Shown here in pieces: positions 1 to 9,939 of a stretch of 64,000 bases of DNA. The DNA lies in the NCBI RefSeq assembly GCF_027244095.1, contig NC_069662.1, forward strand, positions 85,780,294 to 85,844,293, written 5' to 3'. A program made the translations under genes and the position numbers. The notes beneath the pieces were generated by a model. It saw nothing but the letters and a program-made list of their open reading frames with translations, was not told where the DNA came from and ran no database searches. The first letter of the stretch is position 1, and each line of letters opens with the position of its first letter. This stretch comes from Hemicordylus capensis (taxonomy: Eukaryota; Chordata; Lepidosauria; Squamata; Cordylidae).

Positions 1-388
1 GAGAGAAGTATATTTAGGATGTTTACCTAATAGCTGTTTTAATGGAAAACGGTGGCTTGTATCACATAGAGAGGGGTGTTTTGAGGTGCTTTACCAATTT
101 GCATGTGTATATTGGTAAAATAGGGGGAGGGAAAGTGAATGGAAGGAACTGAAAACTATAGCATGCTTCAGTTCCAGAATTAATTTTAGAAATTCTCCTA
201 GTTAAATCAGAAACCAGGAGGAGTGGCATACAAGGAAGAGTGAACTCATGGGGCAATAAAGATGCAGAAGAGAGCTCATCTCTTATCTCTCCTTGTAAGC
301 AGTGATGTAGTTGCAAATTCAGAAGTGCAGGTGCTTTCCATGACTGCCCCATGGCCATGCCCACCCCAAGAACCAGAGAAGCCAAGTG

Positions 389-1459
389 CAGGGGCTTATC
401 TAGGGATAGGGCAGGCAGGGCATGTGCCCCGGGCGCCACTTGAAGGGGGCGCCATTTTGTAAAATTAATTTTTTGGGGGGAAATGGCTGCCAAAAGCAAA
501 ATGGCCACCGTGCATGCTCAAATGGCCTCTGTGAGGCTCTAGGTCATGCCAGGCTTTGCAGAGGCCATTTGAGCATGCATGGTGGCCATTTTGTTTTCAG
601 TGGCCTTTAAAAAAAAAAAGATTATTTTTAAAAATGGCCACTGCACATGCTCAAATGGTCCCTCAAATGTGAGGCCCTAGAGGCCAGCGGGGTGAGGGGG
701 AATCTTTGCAAAAAAAACCCCAGCCTTTAGGAAGCCCCCCAAAGGGGCTACGGGTAAAAATAATAATAATAAAAATATAATATAAGACACTGTACACATA
801 TTCAGATTGGCACTATGTACAGAGAATCAGGGCTCGTGAATACTGAGCTGACGCTTAAGAGCTAGGATTGTATTCATTTGCTCTTACTTTGCTTCTTGTG
901 ATAAGTGAGTTAAATGTGATGTCCTGCTAATATGGCTATTAATGGTGAGTTTGTCTTTGAATCAGTGTGAAACCCTTAATATTAAGGCCCACTGGGAGTT
1001 TCTTGCTCTCTTACTCTCATTTTAACTGTCTTTCTGAAAGACTAGAATATATTCCAAGCAGTGACACAGTTTACTCTGCATATCCTTTAATTATTTACAG
1101 AGTATCTGGGAAAAGTCAAATTCTCCATTGATTTTTAAAACTTATGTAATGGTGATGCTACAATGCATAGTAGAGAATTAGACAGGCACTTCTGTTTAGT
1201 TTTCCAAGTACATCTCCACATAGTATTTGGGTATTTCATGAGCCCCCACATACTGAAATTTGTAGTTTTCCAGGATTTTTTGGTCTGGCTAAGTCCACCT
1301 CTAAATAGTTTTTGAAATATTAAAAGATTAAGGAGCTTGACTTGTATTTTTCAGCTGATATTATGGTAAAGTTATCTGAAAGATGGGTGTCATATGCTTG
1401 GACAGGGGGTGCAATTTCAGTGTTTGCCCTAGACGCTATTTTCCCTAGATACGCCTCTG
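389..1459 (+). mobile_element. non-autonomous hAT DNA transposon, copy 1
   Basis: The element begins CAGGGGCTTATCTAGGG and ends CCCTAGATACGCCTCTG, so its termini are inverted repeats. It is flanked by a perfect 8-bp duplication GCCAAGTG (381-388 and 1460-1467), the TSD length of the hAT superfamily. It carries no coding frame, so it would have depended on transposase supplied in trans. Inside, 498-531 and 559-592 are near-perfect inverse complements (an imperfect ~34-bp stem with a ~27-base loop), and part of one arm recurs near 630-660. A second copy in the same orientation lies at 24631-25696 and aligns over its full length, including the hairpin and the AT-rich second half. Superfamily is secure from TSD and termini; subfamily is not known. 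Confidence 0.88.
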
Positions 1460-1474
1460 GCCAAGTGTAATGAA

Positions 1475-2134
1475 TGAGTTGGCCAGCTGCCCAGCAGCTC
1501 CAAGATTACTACTTCCAGAAGGGAGTGCAGAGCTGACTCATGCAGTCGGACAGGATCAGAGACGAAGCATAGTCCAAACTTTGCACAAGGTCAGCACCGG
1601 GAATTCCACAGACATCAGGATCGGGGCGGGGGGGCAGACAAATCGTAGTCAGTCAAAGCAAAACAGGTTCAGATTCCAGGGTCAAGGTGGCTCAGGGTAA
1701 AGGCTGGTCACCTCGGACATTGTTTCCAGCACAGATCCGGCTTTCAGGCTGTGTGCTGAGAGTCCTGCCCACCACAGCAGCTGTGCCTTGTCAGGGAGAT
1801 GCAGCCGGGTCAGAGCTGGAACACCTGTTTCTTCTGGCCAGTCTCCCCGACCTGCAGCGTTCCTCCCTTTGAGCCTGTACTCCGGCAATACGTTGCTGCT
1901 GGGGATCTGGGACAGGCACTTTGACTTCAGAGGCTTTATCAGGAGGAGGAAGGTAAGAAGACAGAAGGGCCTGAAAGCCTGCTGGCTCTGGCTCTGCTGA
2001 TTCAACCAGAGTTTCATCCTGCTCCCCCTGCTCTGGGTCTTCATCTGAGGAGTCCTTCTCCACAACCCCCGTGGGGGTCATCACACCAAGAGGCACTGGC
2101 GCTCCATCCTTGAGCATTGCCCCTCCACTACACC
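1475..2134 (-). mobile_element. possible solo LTR of a gypsy-like retrotransposon (fossil)
   Basis: Read on the reverse strand, the stretch starts TGTAGTGGAGG and ends in CA. It carries an acidic then arginine-rich coding-like first part and a second part of the 'ctgaacctgttttgctttgactgac' style that I associate with squamate gypsy-type LTRs. No reverse transcriptase or integrase lies next to it and I see no clear target-site duplication. It abuts the TSD of the hAT element at 389-1459. This is recognition by style rather than by a hard motif; it could be another medium-copy repeat. Confidence 0.35.
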
Positions 2135-5035
2135 CCTGCTTATAAAGAAACTGACTTTAAAAGGCTGCCCCAGAAACTTCCTACCACTCATGGAAGTGGA
2201 GAATCCCTAATTTGTTACACATGGTCCTGAGGACTGAATAGGATTTCCCAGCCCCAGGAAGTAATGTACTGTATGTAGGTCTTTTTTCAGCAAATGGTTA
2301 TTTGTGTATTTTGCTGTATGAAAGAAACCTGTATCTGTGCCTGCATCTTCCTTGCTGGAGAGGAATGCATGTGTTGTGTGAATGTGTCGTGTAAACAATG
2401 TGTCATGTATACCTATAAACAAACAAGATAGGGATTTAAAAGGCAGCTACTATGCAGTGAAATACATAGCTCTTAAAAGAAAACATTTTGTAAAGAGCAT
2501 AGAAAAGTTTAATGTCAAAGGAAAATGTTTTGAACACAAGAATTTCTCAGTGATCCACCAGCTATATTTTTGAATACTGTCATAAAAAATATTTTTTTAA
2601 AAATAGAGAGTTACGGGTTGTGTGTATTATTTGTTATGAAATTCTTTATGAACAATGTTTGTGCTGTGCTTTTCCCTTAATTGTAATCTAAACCATTTTT
2701 TATTAAAAATGTTTCTGCCTGGATTTGTTTTAGAACAAACAAGAGCTTTAGCTCAAATAATTGTCTGCAAGCTTGTGCATACAATCAGTAGGAAACTCAC
2801 CAGGAGGTTATCTGATACCTCATTTGATGTATACTGTTCTGCCATTTTCTTTAGCAATCCCAACCCTGCATTGGCTCTTATACAACCTGCATTAAAAAAA
2901 ACCAAAAAAAAACCACACCCCTTCTTAAAGAGCAGAATCAGTGCATTTCCCAATTTAAGTCTGCACATTCTGTGTCAGAGTAACATCTAACCTTTTGGAA
3001 ATTACAAAGGTGTGAGTGTCCTAGTTTCTATCTTCTTTCTGCAAAGCAGGGAAGAAAAAACCCACCCAAACAGCTTGAAGGAGCTATTGCCCAACAATAC
3101 AAACTGAATATTGCCGAACAATACAAACTGAAGCATTAATAAGAAAATATTTGTCCTTCTTTTCCCATACACTGCTATTCTAGGGTGTATTCCCTGAGTT
3201 TACAGCATTAAGTGGCCATGTTCTCTAGACTGGAAAAACACAGCTGCCCCTGTTTCATCTTCAGCATTAGTGAATTCCTTTGCTGAAAGTGCCATGCTGC
3301 TGATTAGGCTAAACACAGACTGTCCCGATTGCACTGCTATATTGACTTTGGAGTACAAGGCGTTCTTTGAATGTCAATAAAAACAGTATTCTGTTTGCAA
3401 TGTGAATGTGTTGGGATTAAAGAGAGGCTATTTAAGGATGCTTCCTTCTCTCTTATAAATAACGCTGTACTTTTGAAGTGATAGGCCTTACTTAATGCCC
3501 TGAATGAATGAATGAATGAGCAAATGTTAATAAGATGTTATTGTGTGTTCTGAAATCTTGCCCCAATCCCTAACCCTTTTGCAAGAGTGTTAAGCAGTCT
3601 TGGAATTGGAAGGTGGAAATGATGAGGCTGTCATGTCCAAAAGACATATTTAACAGCAGAGAAGTATGACCTAAAGAGAGTGTGAAGGGTGCAGTTGTGC
3701 CCTAAGCAATTACCTCATACCAGGTCAATCTGAAGGACACCCAGGTCCTATTATACTCCTCTGTCTTCTCATCTCCAGCCTAAATCTCAGACCTATGGCT
3801 GCTTTTCCATTATTCGCTTCCCTCTCCCCCTCATTAACCCTTCACCTTCAAGGGGAAAAACAAGCAATTTGCTTTTCAGTTGCCCTGAAAACATCCCATT
3901 CTGTGCCTTAGAATAGGCTCATTAGCACTGTGTGTACAGGACATTAATTTTACAAAGTTAGGGAAGCTGTTCCATTTGGGCTTGACCCACTGAGAAGCAG
4001 AGAACAAAGCTTTTCCTTCAACACTGGCATCATATTTCATTTGAGCTTTCAGCAATCAGTTATTTTCTTCCATGGAAGAAATATTTGGTTTACAGACAGA
4101 AGGCAGGGAGTGGGGAGTGAGGGGAAAGTTGATATAAAATATAAAGGACCAAGAAGCAAGTGAATTTTTGTCATGCATGATGGTATAATTTGAAGTGAGT
4201 CTCGCTCTAAATAATCCTATACACCAGTTTGCACTCTAGCCTGGTGTGTAGAATCTAAACTATAAGCCATACAGGCAGCAAAATGCAAGGAAGTGTTTTG
4301 GTCTTGCATGCCCATCCCCATATGTGGAACATCTTTTATGATTGGGAGTGTACATACATACATACATCCTCCCATAAACCCTCTCCATGTGATCAGTCTG
4401 CCACCAAAACAAAAACAAAAATGAAAAGAGTCTATGCATCTGAACATACAGCATGTCCCTAAATTCAGTGCTATGTGGGGGCATGCTTATGCCTTAGACT
4501 TGCTGCTGCTGGCAGGTGGAACCAGCCATTAGTTGCTGTAAGGTTCCAGAGGTCTCAAACTGAGGACTTTGGCAGTAGGGTTTAGGCTGTTCCCTGCACC
4601 ACTAGGGCATTGCCCAGGCTGTCTTGTCCATGTATGCTGCCTCTGACTCTTTTGATCCGAATCTCTCTGGAATCAGCCCCCCACTCTGCCACAACTGCAG
4701 CCTGCCTTGAAGTTTGATCAAGGCCAGAGAATGACACATCAACATCCTTCATATAGATCTACTGATGTCAATCTATTAGTTTCAGATTAGTGAATCCAAG
4801 CAGAAGGTGCAAGCATCTTTCCTTGCATTTGTGTCAAGGCGTCATTTTACAGCCTTGTCCATGAGGCAGTTGCCCTTGTTTCTATTCAAGGGCTTTAGTA
4901 TACAACCAGGAACACATCTCTAGAAAAGATGTCTTCCGCATCACCTGTTTGCTTAAAGTGAAAAACCAATTGTGCATATTCCACAGCCTGCAGTAGCTCC
5001 AGTCAGCCATGTCAGCCATACATACATTGACACAT
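2135..5035. other. no gene recognised; largely single-copy DNA
   Basis: No coding frame with family resemblance and no repeat with readable ends was found. Small local structures: a near-perfect tandem duplication of about 24 bases around 3082-3131 (CAATACAAACTGAA repeated), a (TGAA)n tract at about 3502-3520, and an imperfect 11-bp inverted repeat around 4219-4253 (CTATACACCAG with CTGGTGTGTAG). Confidence 0.5.
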
Positions 5036-5039
5036 GCAT

Positions 5040-5402
5040 CATTCATTCGTTCATTCAATTTCTATACTGCCCTTCCAAAATGACTCAGGGCGGTTTACAA
5101 TTAAAACAAAACAATTAAAATCAATTAACAATTAAAACAGAAATTATAAAAACACCATAAAACCACAATTAAACAATGAAAACAATTTTAAAACCCTGAA
5201 AAAAAGTTTCAACATTAAAAGCTCTTTACAACTGTTTAAATACACTGGAAGGCCAGGCCAATAAAGAACTCAAATTACAGATTTCTGCAGGGAGTGCATT
5301 CCACAGTCCAGGAACGGCTACAGAGAAGGCCCGCCTCTGAGTTGCCACCAGACGTGGTGACTCAGATGACCTTAACGTGTGGTGGGGATCATATATCCCT
5401 TT
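5040..5402 (-). mobile_element. L2-like LINE 3' end (5'-truncated)
   Basis: On the reverse strand the segment encodes a C-terminal reverse-transcriptase tail reading LRSSESPRLVATQRRAFSVA then PGLWNALPAEI, a pattern typical of the end of L2-type pol proteins. It runs into a 3' end with ACCGCCCTGAGTCATTTTGG and a GAATGAA-type tail. That tail links the 'gccctgag...gggcagtat' motif seen elsewhere in the window to this LINE group. Only the last part of the element is present, as expected from 5' truncation during target-primed reverse transcription. Clade call (L2 rather than CR1) is by pattern. Confidence 0.7.
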
Positions 5403-5405
5403 TGT

Positions 5406-5950
5406 GGGATAAGAACATAAGAACAGCCCTGCTGGATCAGGACCTAGGCCCATCTAGTCCAGCATTCTGTTTCGCACAGTGGCCCACCAAATGATGCCCC
5501 TGAGAAAAAGTACTTCTATTTGTCAGTCCTAAACTTCTTGGCAATCACTTTCATGGGATGTTGCCTGGTTCTAGTGTTACGCGAGAGGGAGAAAAATTTC
5601 TCTCTATCAACGTTTTCTACACCATGCATGGCTTTATAGACCTCTGTCATGTCTCCCCTCAGTCGTCTTTTTTTCTAAACTAAAAAGCCCCAGGTGTTGT
5701 AGCCTTGCCTCATAAGGAAGTTTCTCTAGGCCCCTGATCATCTTGGTTGCTCTCTTCTTCACCTTTTCCAGTTCTTCAGTGTCCTTCTGAAAGGTATGGT
5801 GACCAGAACTGCACACAAATGTGGCCGCACCATAGTTTTGTATAAGGGCATTATAATATTGGCAGTTTTGTTTTCAATTCCCTGCCTAATGATTCCAAGC
5901 ATGGAGTTGGCCTTTTTCACAGCTGCAGCTGGTTTGTTCATTTAATGCAA
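5406..5950 (-). mobile_element. CR1-like LINE 3' fragment
   Basis: Reverse-strand frames read NSMLGIIRQGIENKTANIIM then PLYKTMVRPHL, followed by KVKKRATKMIRGLEKLPYEA and LGLFSLEKK, the conserved C-terminal block of CR1-type reverse transcriptases. Downstream is a 3' region with GGACTAGATGGGCCTAGG and GATCCAGCAGGGCTG, ending in TTCTTATGTTCTTAT. The 8-base tail periodicity is the usual CR1 terminus. The reading frame is interrupted, so this is a dead copy. It lies directly beside the L2-like fragment in the same orientation. Confidence 0.8.
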
Positions 5951-5959
5951 GTGGTTGCC

Positions 5960-7060
5960 AGTAGGTAGAAGACAAATAAAAAGTACCCTTTTTAATTTAA
6001 TGTGTAATTTACTTATAGAACCCATCATTCCTGCAGGATGTGGTGATAGCCCCTAGCACAAGTGTTTTCAAAAGGATTTTAAAAATCAGTGGAGGAAAGA
6101 GTTATCAGTAGTTAATAACCATGGCCAATATAGCTCTAATCATGTGCAACCTGTAACAACTGGTGGCTTGGGTAGGAGTGCCCACCCAGCCAGTTCACTA
6201 GGGCCCCATCACTGTGCATTGGGGGAGGCTGCTTCTGTATGCAGGTCTTCTTTGTTGGAGCGAAGCATATCATCTTTAAAAACAGAGCCTCTGTGTTCAG
6301 AGGCATTTACCTCTGATTGCCAGAGACTTTGGACAAACATCAGGGATGACTAATGCTTTCTTCTGGGGGAAACGGAGCATTGATGGACCTATGGTCTGAT
6401 TCATCAAGGAAGTTTGTATGTTCTTGAACAGATTACCAGTGAGCCATTCGGGAACCTGATGTAGTGGACATGTCTGATTCCTAAATTATAAACCTTAATG
6501 GCTGTGGTTGACATGGTGTGCAGAGCAGTGTGCAGGAAGTTGTATACCATCCACGTTGCTATGAGCACATAAAACAATGCAGGTGCTGTAGTGCAACAAT
6601 GCCAGCATTGCTTTAGATGCAATGCGGATGGTGCAAAACTACCTGTGGTACGTTGCACATGTCAGTCGGCATTACTCAACAGCAAGCATAAACAACACAT
6701 TGGACCATTAATTAAATGTATTTTGGCCCAATTTTTTTGGGACGGAATGCTTGTAAAAATAAATTTACAAGCATGGACAATCTATGGACCCTGCTAAGTG
6801 ATGGGACATTCGCTGGTCCTAAGATCTTGATGATGTGGATAGACTATTCACTTAATATGCTATGTGAATATTCCAATTTCTTAATGCAAACTACAAACAT
6901 AATTAATACAGGCAAATAAAAATGCAATACATCATTATTATTATTATTTTCCTTCCAGAAGTCTTAGAAAGAGCAAGGACAAAAGTTTTAAAATATATTA
7001 TCATTTTAAAACTCTGGAAGCCTTTGTTCTCGTGAAAGAAAACTGCTGTTTCATTTCCCT
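5960..7060. other. no gene recognised
   Basis: Reading both strands gave no family resemblance. A short (ATT)n tract lies at about 6930-6950. Composition is AT-rich and unremarkable. Confidence 0.45.
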
Positions 7061-7069
7061 GAAGCCATT

Positions 7070-7135
7070 GATAATATGATGCAAGAACATCAGAGACGAT
7101 CTCATCCAAGATAGGTGCCATCCCCAAGGGAATTT
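7070..7135 (+). repeat. unclassified repeat, inverted partner of 8818-8885
   Basis: The segment reads ATGATGCAAGAACATCAGAG then ATCTCATCCAAGATAGGTGCC and CATCCCCAAGGGA. Its reverse complement recurs about 1.75 kb away at 8818-8885 with only a few differences. No family was recognised. On the reverse strand it reads as ILDEIVSDVLAS, which may be a trace of coding sequence but is too short to assign. Confidence 0.65.
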
Positions 7136-7139
7136 GCTC

Positions 7140-8090
7140 TCCTTTGTTTTACATTTCCATTGGAAATCTGGGAGATTTTGCATGCAAACGTCTTATTTCA
7201 TGGAACTGCTTTTCAAATTGAGAGATTCTATCTAGTGCTGTGGAAAAGGCTTTTCAGTGAAGTGGGTTGCATAGTCTTATGTTTACAGAATATTGATGCA
7301 TCATCTGATATGGTTGAAATTGCTAACTTCTGTTTTGTTAAAGCTGAGGCATTTTCAACCAAGGCATTATCTAAGCAAGAAAATATTCTTTTAGCATCTT
7401 GTTTTTAACATACCTGCCTGGCAAGCAGCATTTGGACTGGTATACATCACTGTTGACTGTAGTTTTTGATTAAATTTGGAACATTATTTTTGCAGAATTA
7501 TTTATCATGGACAAAGGGCTGGAATTGTTGTCTTATTTTTCCTTCCTTTGGATTAGATCCCAGTATTAATTAGAATAGTGTTATCCAAACTTTTGATAAC
7601 CAAGGCATACTTTTTCCAGAATTAAAATTGGAAACATACTTCAGTCTCACACCCCAGATTTCCTTTTGGCTGCAATACTAAACACGCTTACTAGAGAGTA
7701 AGCCATTCTGAAGACAACACCTACTTCTGTTTAAGGAAGCCTAGGTTTGTGCTGTTAGAATGTTTTCAGAGTAAAAATTAACCCCCTTCATAGTTGAGTT
7801 CAACATCTCTGTTTCTATGTGATTTACTGTTCTGGGCTGCACTGATGGGAAGGCTTGGAGGGAGGATTAGGTCTCACTTAGAACAACTGCCGGGAGGGTG
7901 GGCCTTTCCTAATAAGGAAAAAGCCTGGGAAAGTCAAAGCAGAAGGACCAATCCAGAGGACTGGGTGAGAACCACACACTCAGCCACCTACTGGAAAGCT
8001 TTGGACTGTGAGTTCTAGTTAGTCTGTCCCAGGAAGGCCCCGAGGAAGCAGCAGGCTGAGAGCTGTTGGGGAAATGGGAAGGCGGGTAAG
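7140..8090. other. no gene recognised
   Basis: The longest frame here (about 97 codons near 7115-7408) has no recognisable domain, no splice context and low-complexity amino-acid usage, so it is not called. No repeat with readable ends was seen. Confidence 0.4.
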
Positions 8091-8095
8091 TAATA

Positions 8096-8313
8096 ATAGC
8101 AATAGCAATAGCACTTACATTTATATACCGCTTTATAGCCGAAGCTCTCTAAGCGGTTTACAATGATTTAGCATATTGCCCCCAACATTCTGGGTACTCA
8201 TTTTACCGACCTCGGAAGGATGGAAGGCTGAGTCAACCTTGAGCCCCTGGTCAGGATCGAACTTGTAACCTTCTGGTTACAGGGCGGCAGTTTTACCACT
8301 GCGCCACCCAGGC
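8096..8313 (-). mobile_element. tRNA-derived SINE, full-length-looking copy
   Basis: On the reverse strand it begins GCCTGGGTGGCGCAGTGGT, which contains a tRNA-type A box, followed by GGTTACAAGTTCGATCC, which contains a B box (GTTCGATCC). These are the internal RNA polymerase III promoter elements of a tRNA-derived SINE. The body reads GGTTGACTCAGCCTTCCATC then CGAGGTCGGTAAAATGAG and ends GCGGTATATAAATGTAAGTG with a (CTATTG)n tail. A 5'-truncated copy of the same family lies in the DIRS element at 38737-38892. The family is widespread in squamates as far as I recall; the exact name is not asserted. Confidence 0.85.
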
Positions 8314-8319
8314 TTTACA

Positions 8320-8503
8320 TTTACTATTAGATTGAAAGAAAAAGTTAGGACCAAGTCAGTTAAATGCGTGTGGGAAGTTATTTTTCTTTATTGATTGCTT
8401 GGAATCTACATTGCCAGGTTAATGAAAGTTCTCTCTTAAAATCTGAGTTATGGAAAGACAATTGTTCTTATTGCTTACCTTTTTCTTTCAATCTAATAGT
8501 AAA
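8320..8503. mobile_element. small inverted-repeat element (MITE-like)
   Basis: The 25 bases at 8320-8344 (starting TTTACTATTAGATTGAAAG) are the exact reverse complement of 8479-8503. The 134-base spacer has no coding capacity. The element abuts the head of the SINE at 8313. No clear target-site duplication was found, so the superfamily is open. It could also be a hairpin left by a local inverted duplication. Confidence 0.5.
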
Positions 8504-8817
8504 TCCTGGTTGCTGAAGTGTGCTGCTCTTCATTTTTATCTGCCTTAGTAACATGCCTTTGAAGGCCTAGGACTGCTCAGCCTTTTTGGGGAGGGTTTGG
8601 CCACATTAACCTCCCCCAGGAATCTTATGTTGAAAGAGTGGTTTGTCCCACATTTAAAATAAAGTGGATGGTGGCAGCCTACTGTGAATATTTTGCAGTC
8701 AAGGATTCAACCCCCGGTCATCTCCCCCGTCCTCCTCTGGCTCTGGTAGAAGTCATGAGATGGGCATACCTCCTATGAGAGCAGGGAATTCTGCTGTGTC
8801 TCTGGAGTCATCAGGGG

Positions 8818-8885
8818 GGCAAGCTCCCTTGGGGATGGCACGTATCTTGGATGAGATTGTGTCTGATGTTCTTGCATCATAGTAT
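8818..8885 (-). repeat. unclassified repeat, inverted partner of 7070-7135
   Basis: Reverse complement of the segment at 7070-7135 with a handful of differences over about 62 bases. Both copies end near CCCCAAGGGA. The flanking sequence on both sides differs, so the shared part is short and defined. Confidence 0.6.
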
Positions 8886-9193
8886 GCTGTGGTTCTGCAT
8901 CAGGAGTCATGGTATAAATAAAAGTATATAGTAACTGTAATGCAAAGATGTGACAGAATTATCTGCTCCATCCTCCCTCTATAGCAAAAACTGGCTGTAA
9001 GGAGGCAAAGTCAGAGTTGCATATCATACCGAGATGCAGCAAGCAGCCTCCTCTGTGGTTGAGTTTATAAGCTTTTATAAGCTATGAGAAGGCTTATTCG
9101 GACATTACATTGTAGGTATGTACAGCGGTTTGTATATGCATGCACATGTTTTTGTTTGAATGATTATACATTTGTGCATTTTAATGATATAGA

Positions 9194-9412
9194 CAGGGGC
9201 GGAGCCATCATTGCACAAATGGGTTTGTGGGCTGTCACACTCAGGGGCTGTGGCTTGCGCTCTGATGTCAGATGTAGGGGGCGTGGCGTGCTCGCAAATG
9301 GAGCCGTGCACCCTGTTTTCACGCATATTCTGGCCAGTCCCACGTTTGCAGCGAGGCCGGGAGCGGCTCTCCCTGCTTTGAAGCGACATTTGTTCTGCAC
9401 ACCAATCTTTCT
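9194..9412 (+). mobile_element. possible truncated hAT-like element
   Basis: It begins CAGGGGCGGAGCCATCATTG, in the style of the hAT termini found elsewhere in the window, and continues as GC-rich non-coding sequence. A matching inverted 3' terminus was not found before the next repeat at 9425, so it is probably truncated. The call rests only on the start motif. Confidence 0.3.
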
Positions 9413-9424
9413 TACATTTAACAA

Positions 9425-9620
9425 CAATAAATATTTATAAACCGCTGTTCAACAAAAGGTTTATAAGCAGTTTACATAGAGAAATAATACATAAATAAGA
9501 TGGATCCCTATCCCCAAAGGGTTCACAATCTAAAAAGAAGCATGATAGACACCAGCAACAGTCACTGGAGGTACTGTGCTGGCAGTGGATAAGGCCGGTC
9601 ACTCTCTCTCCCCCTGCTAA
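9425..9620 (-). repeat. LINE/SINE-type 3' tail repeat, reverse copy
   Basis: On the reverse strand it reads CCAGCACAGTACCTCCAGTG, then CTGTTGCTGGTGTCTATC, then TTAGATTGTGAACCCTTTGG, ending AGCGGTTTATAAATATTTA. The same order of motifs occurs on the forward strand at 48955-49150. This is a high-copy retroposon tail of L2/CR1 style; I cannot say whether it is the end of a LINE or a SINE sharing that end. Confidence 0.65.
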
Positions 9621-9939
9621 ATAAAGAGAATGACCATGTTAAAAAGGTCCCCTTCACTTATCTGCCGGGGCAGAGCTTTAATAGTGCTGATGCATTCAAA
9701 GAACTCATTGAGCCAGTTGGAGAGCCTCCGGGAGGAGCTGCAGAGCTTCCTCTTCCCCAAGGCCAGGGCTCCTGCTGCTGCCGCCACTGCTAGCCTTCAG
9801 CTCATGCCCGGCAGATGGATGCAGCCAGTGAGCCGCTGCTGCTGCTACCACAGCTAGCAGCCTCCTTCGGCCGCTTCTCCAGCTGCTTTCATCCTCCTTC
9901 GATCGGCTGGGTGCCCAGCCAGTGGAAGGAAATTTGAAA

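Noticed and set aside
1791-2117. Host gene encoding an acidic 108-residue protein on the reverse strand
   Set aside because: No splice sites or domain; the composition and flanks fit an LTR-type repeat better.
8280-8313. tRNA gene on the reverse strand
   Set aside because: A and B boxes are present but the sequence continues into a SINE body and cannot form a full cloverleaf with acceptor stem.
9084-9440. 118-codon forward frame
   Set aside because: It crosses from single-copy DNA through a hAT-like start into a retroposon tail, with no domain.
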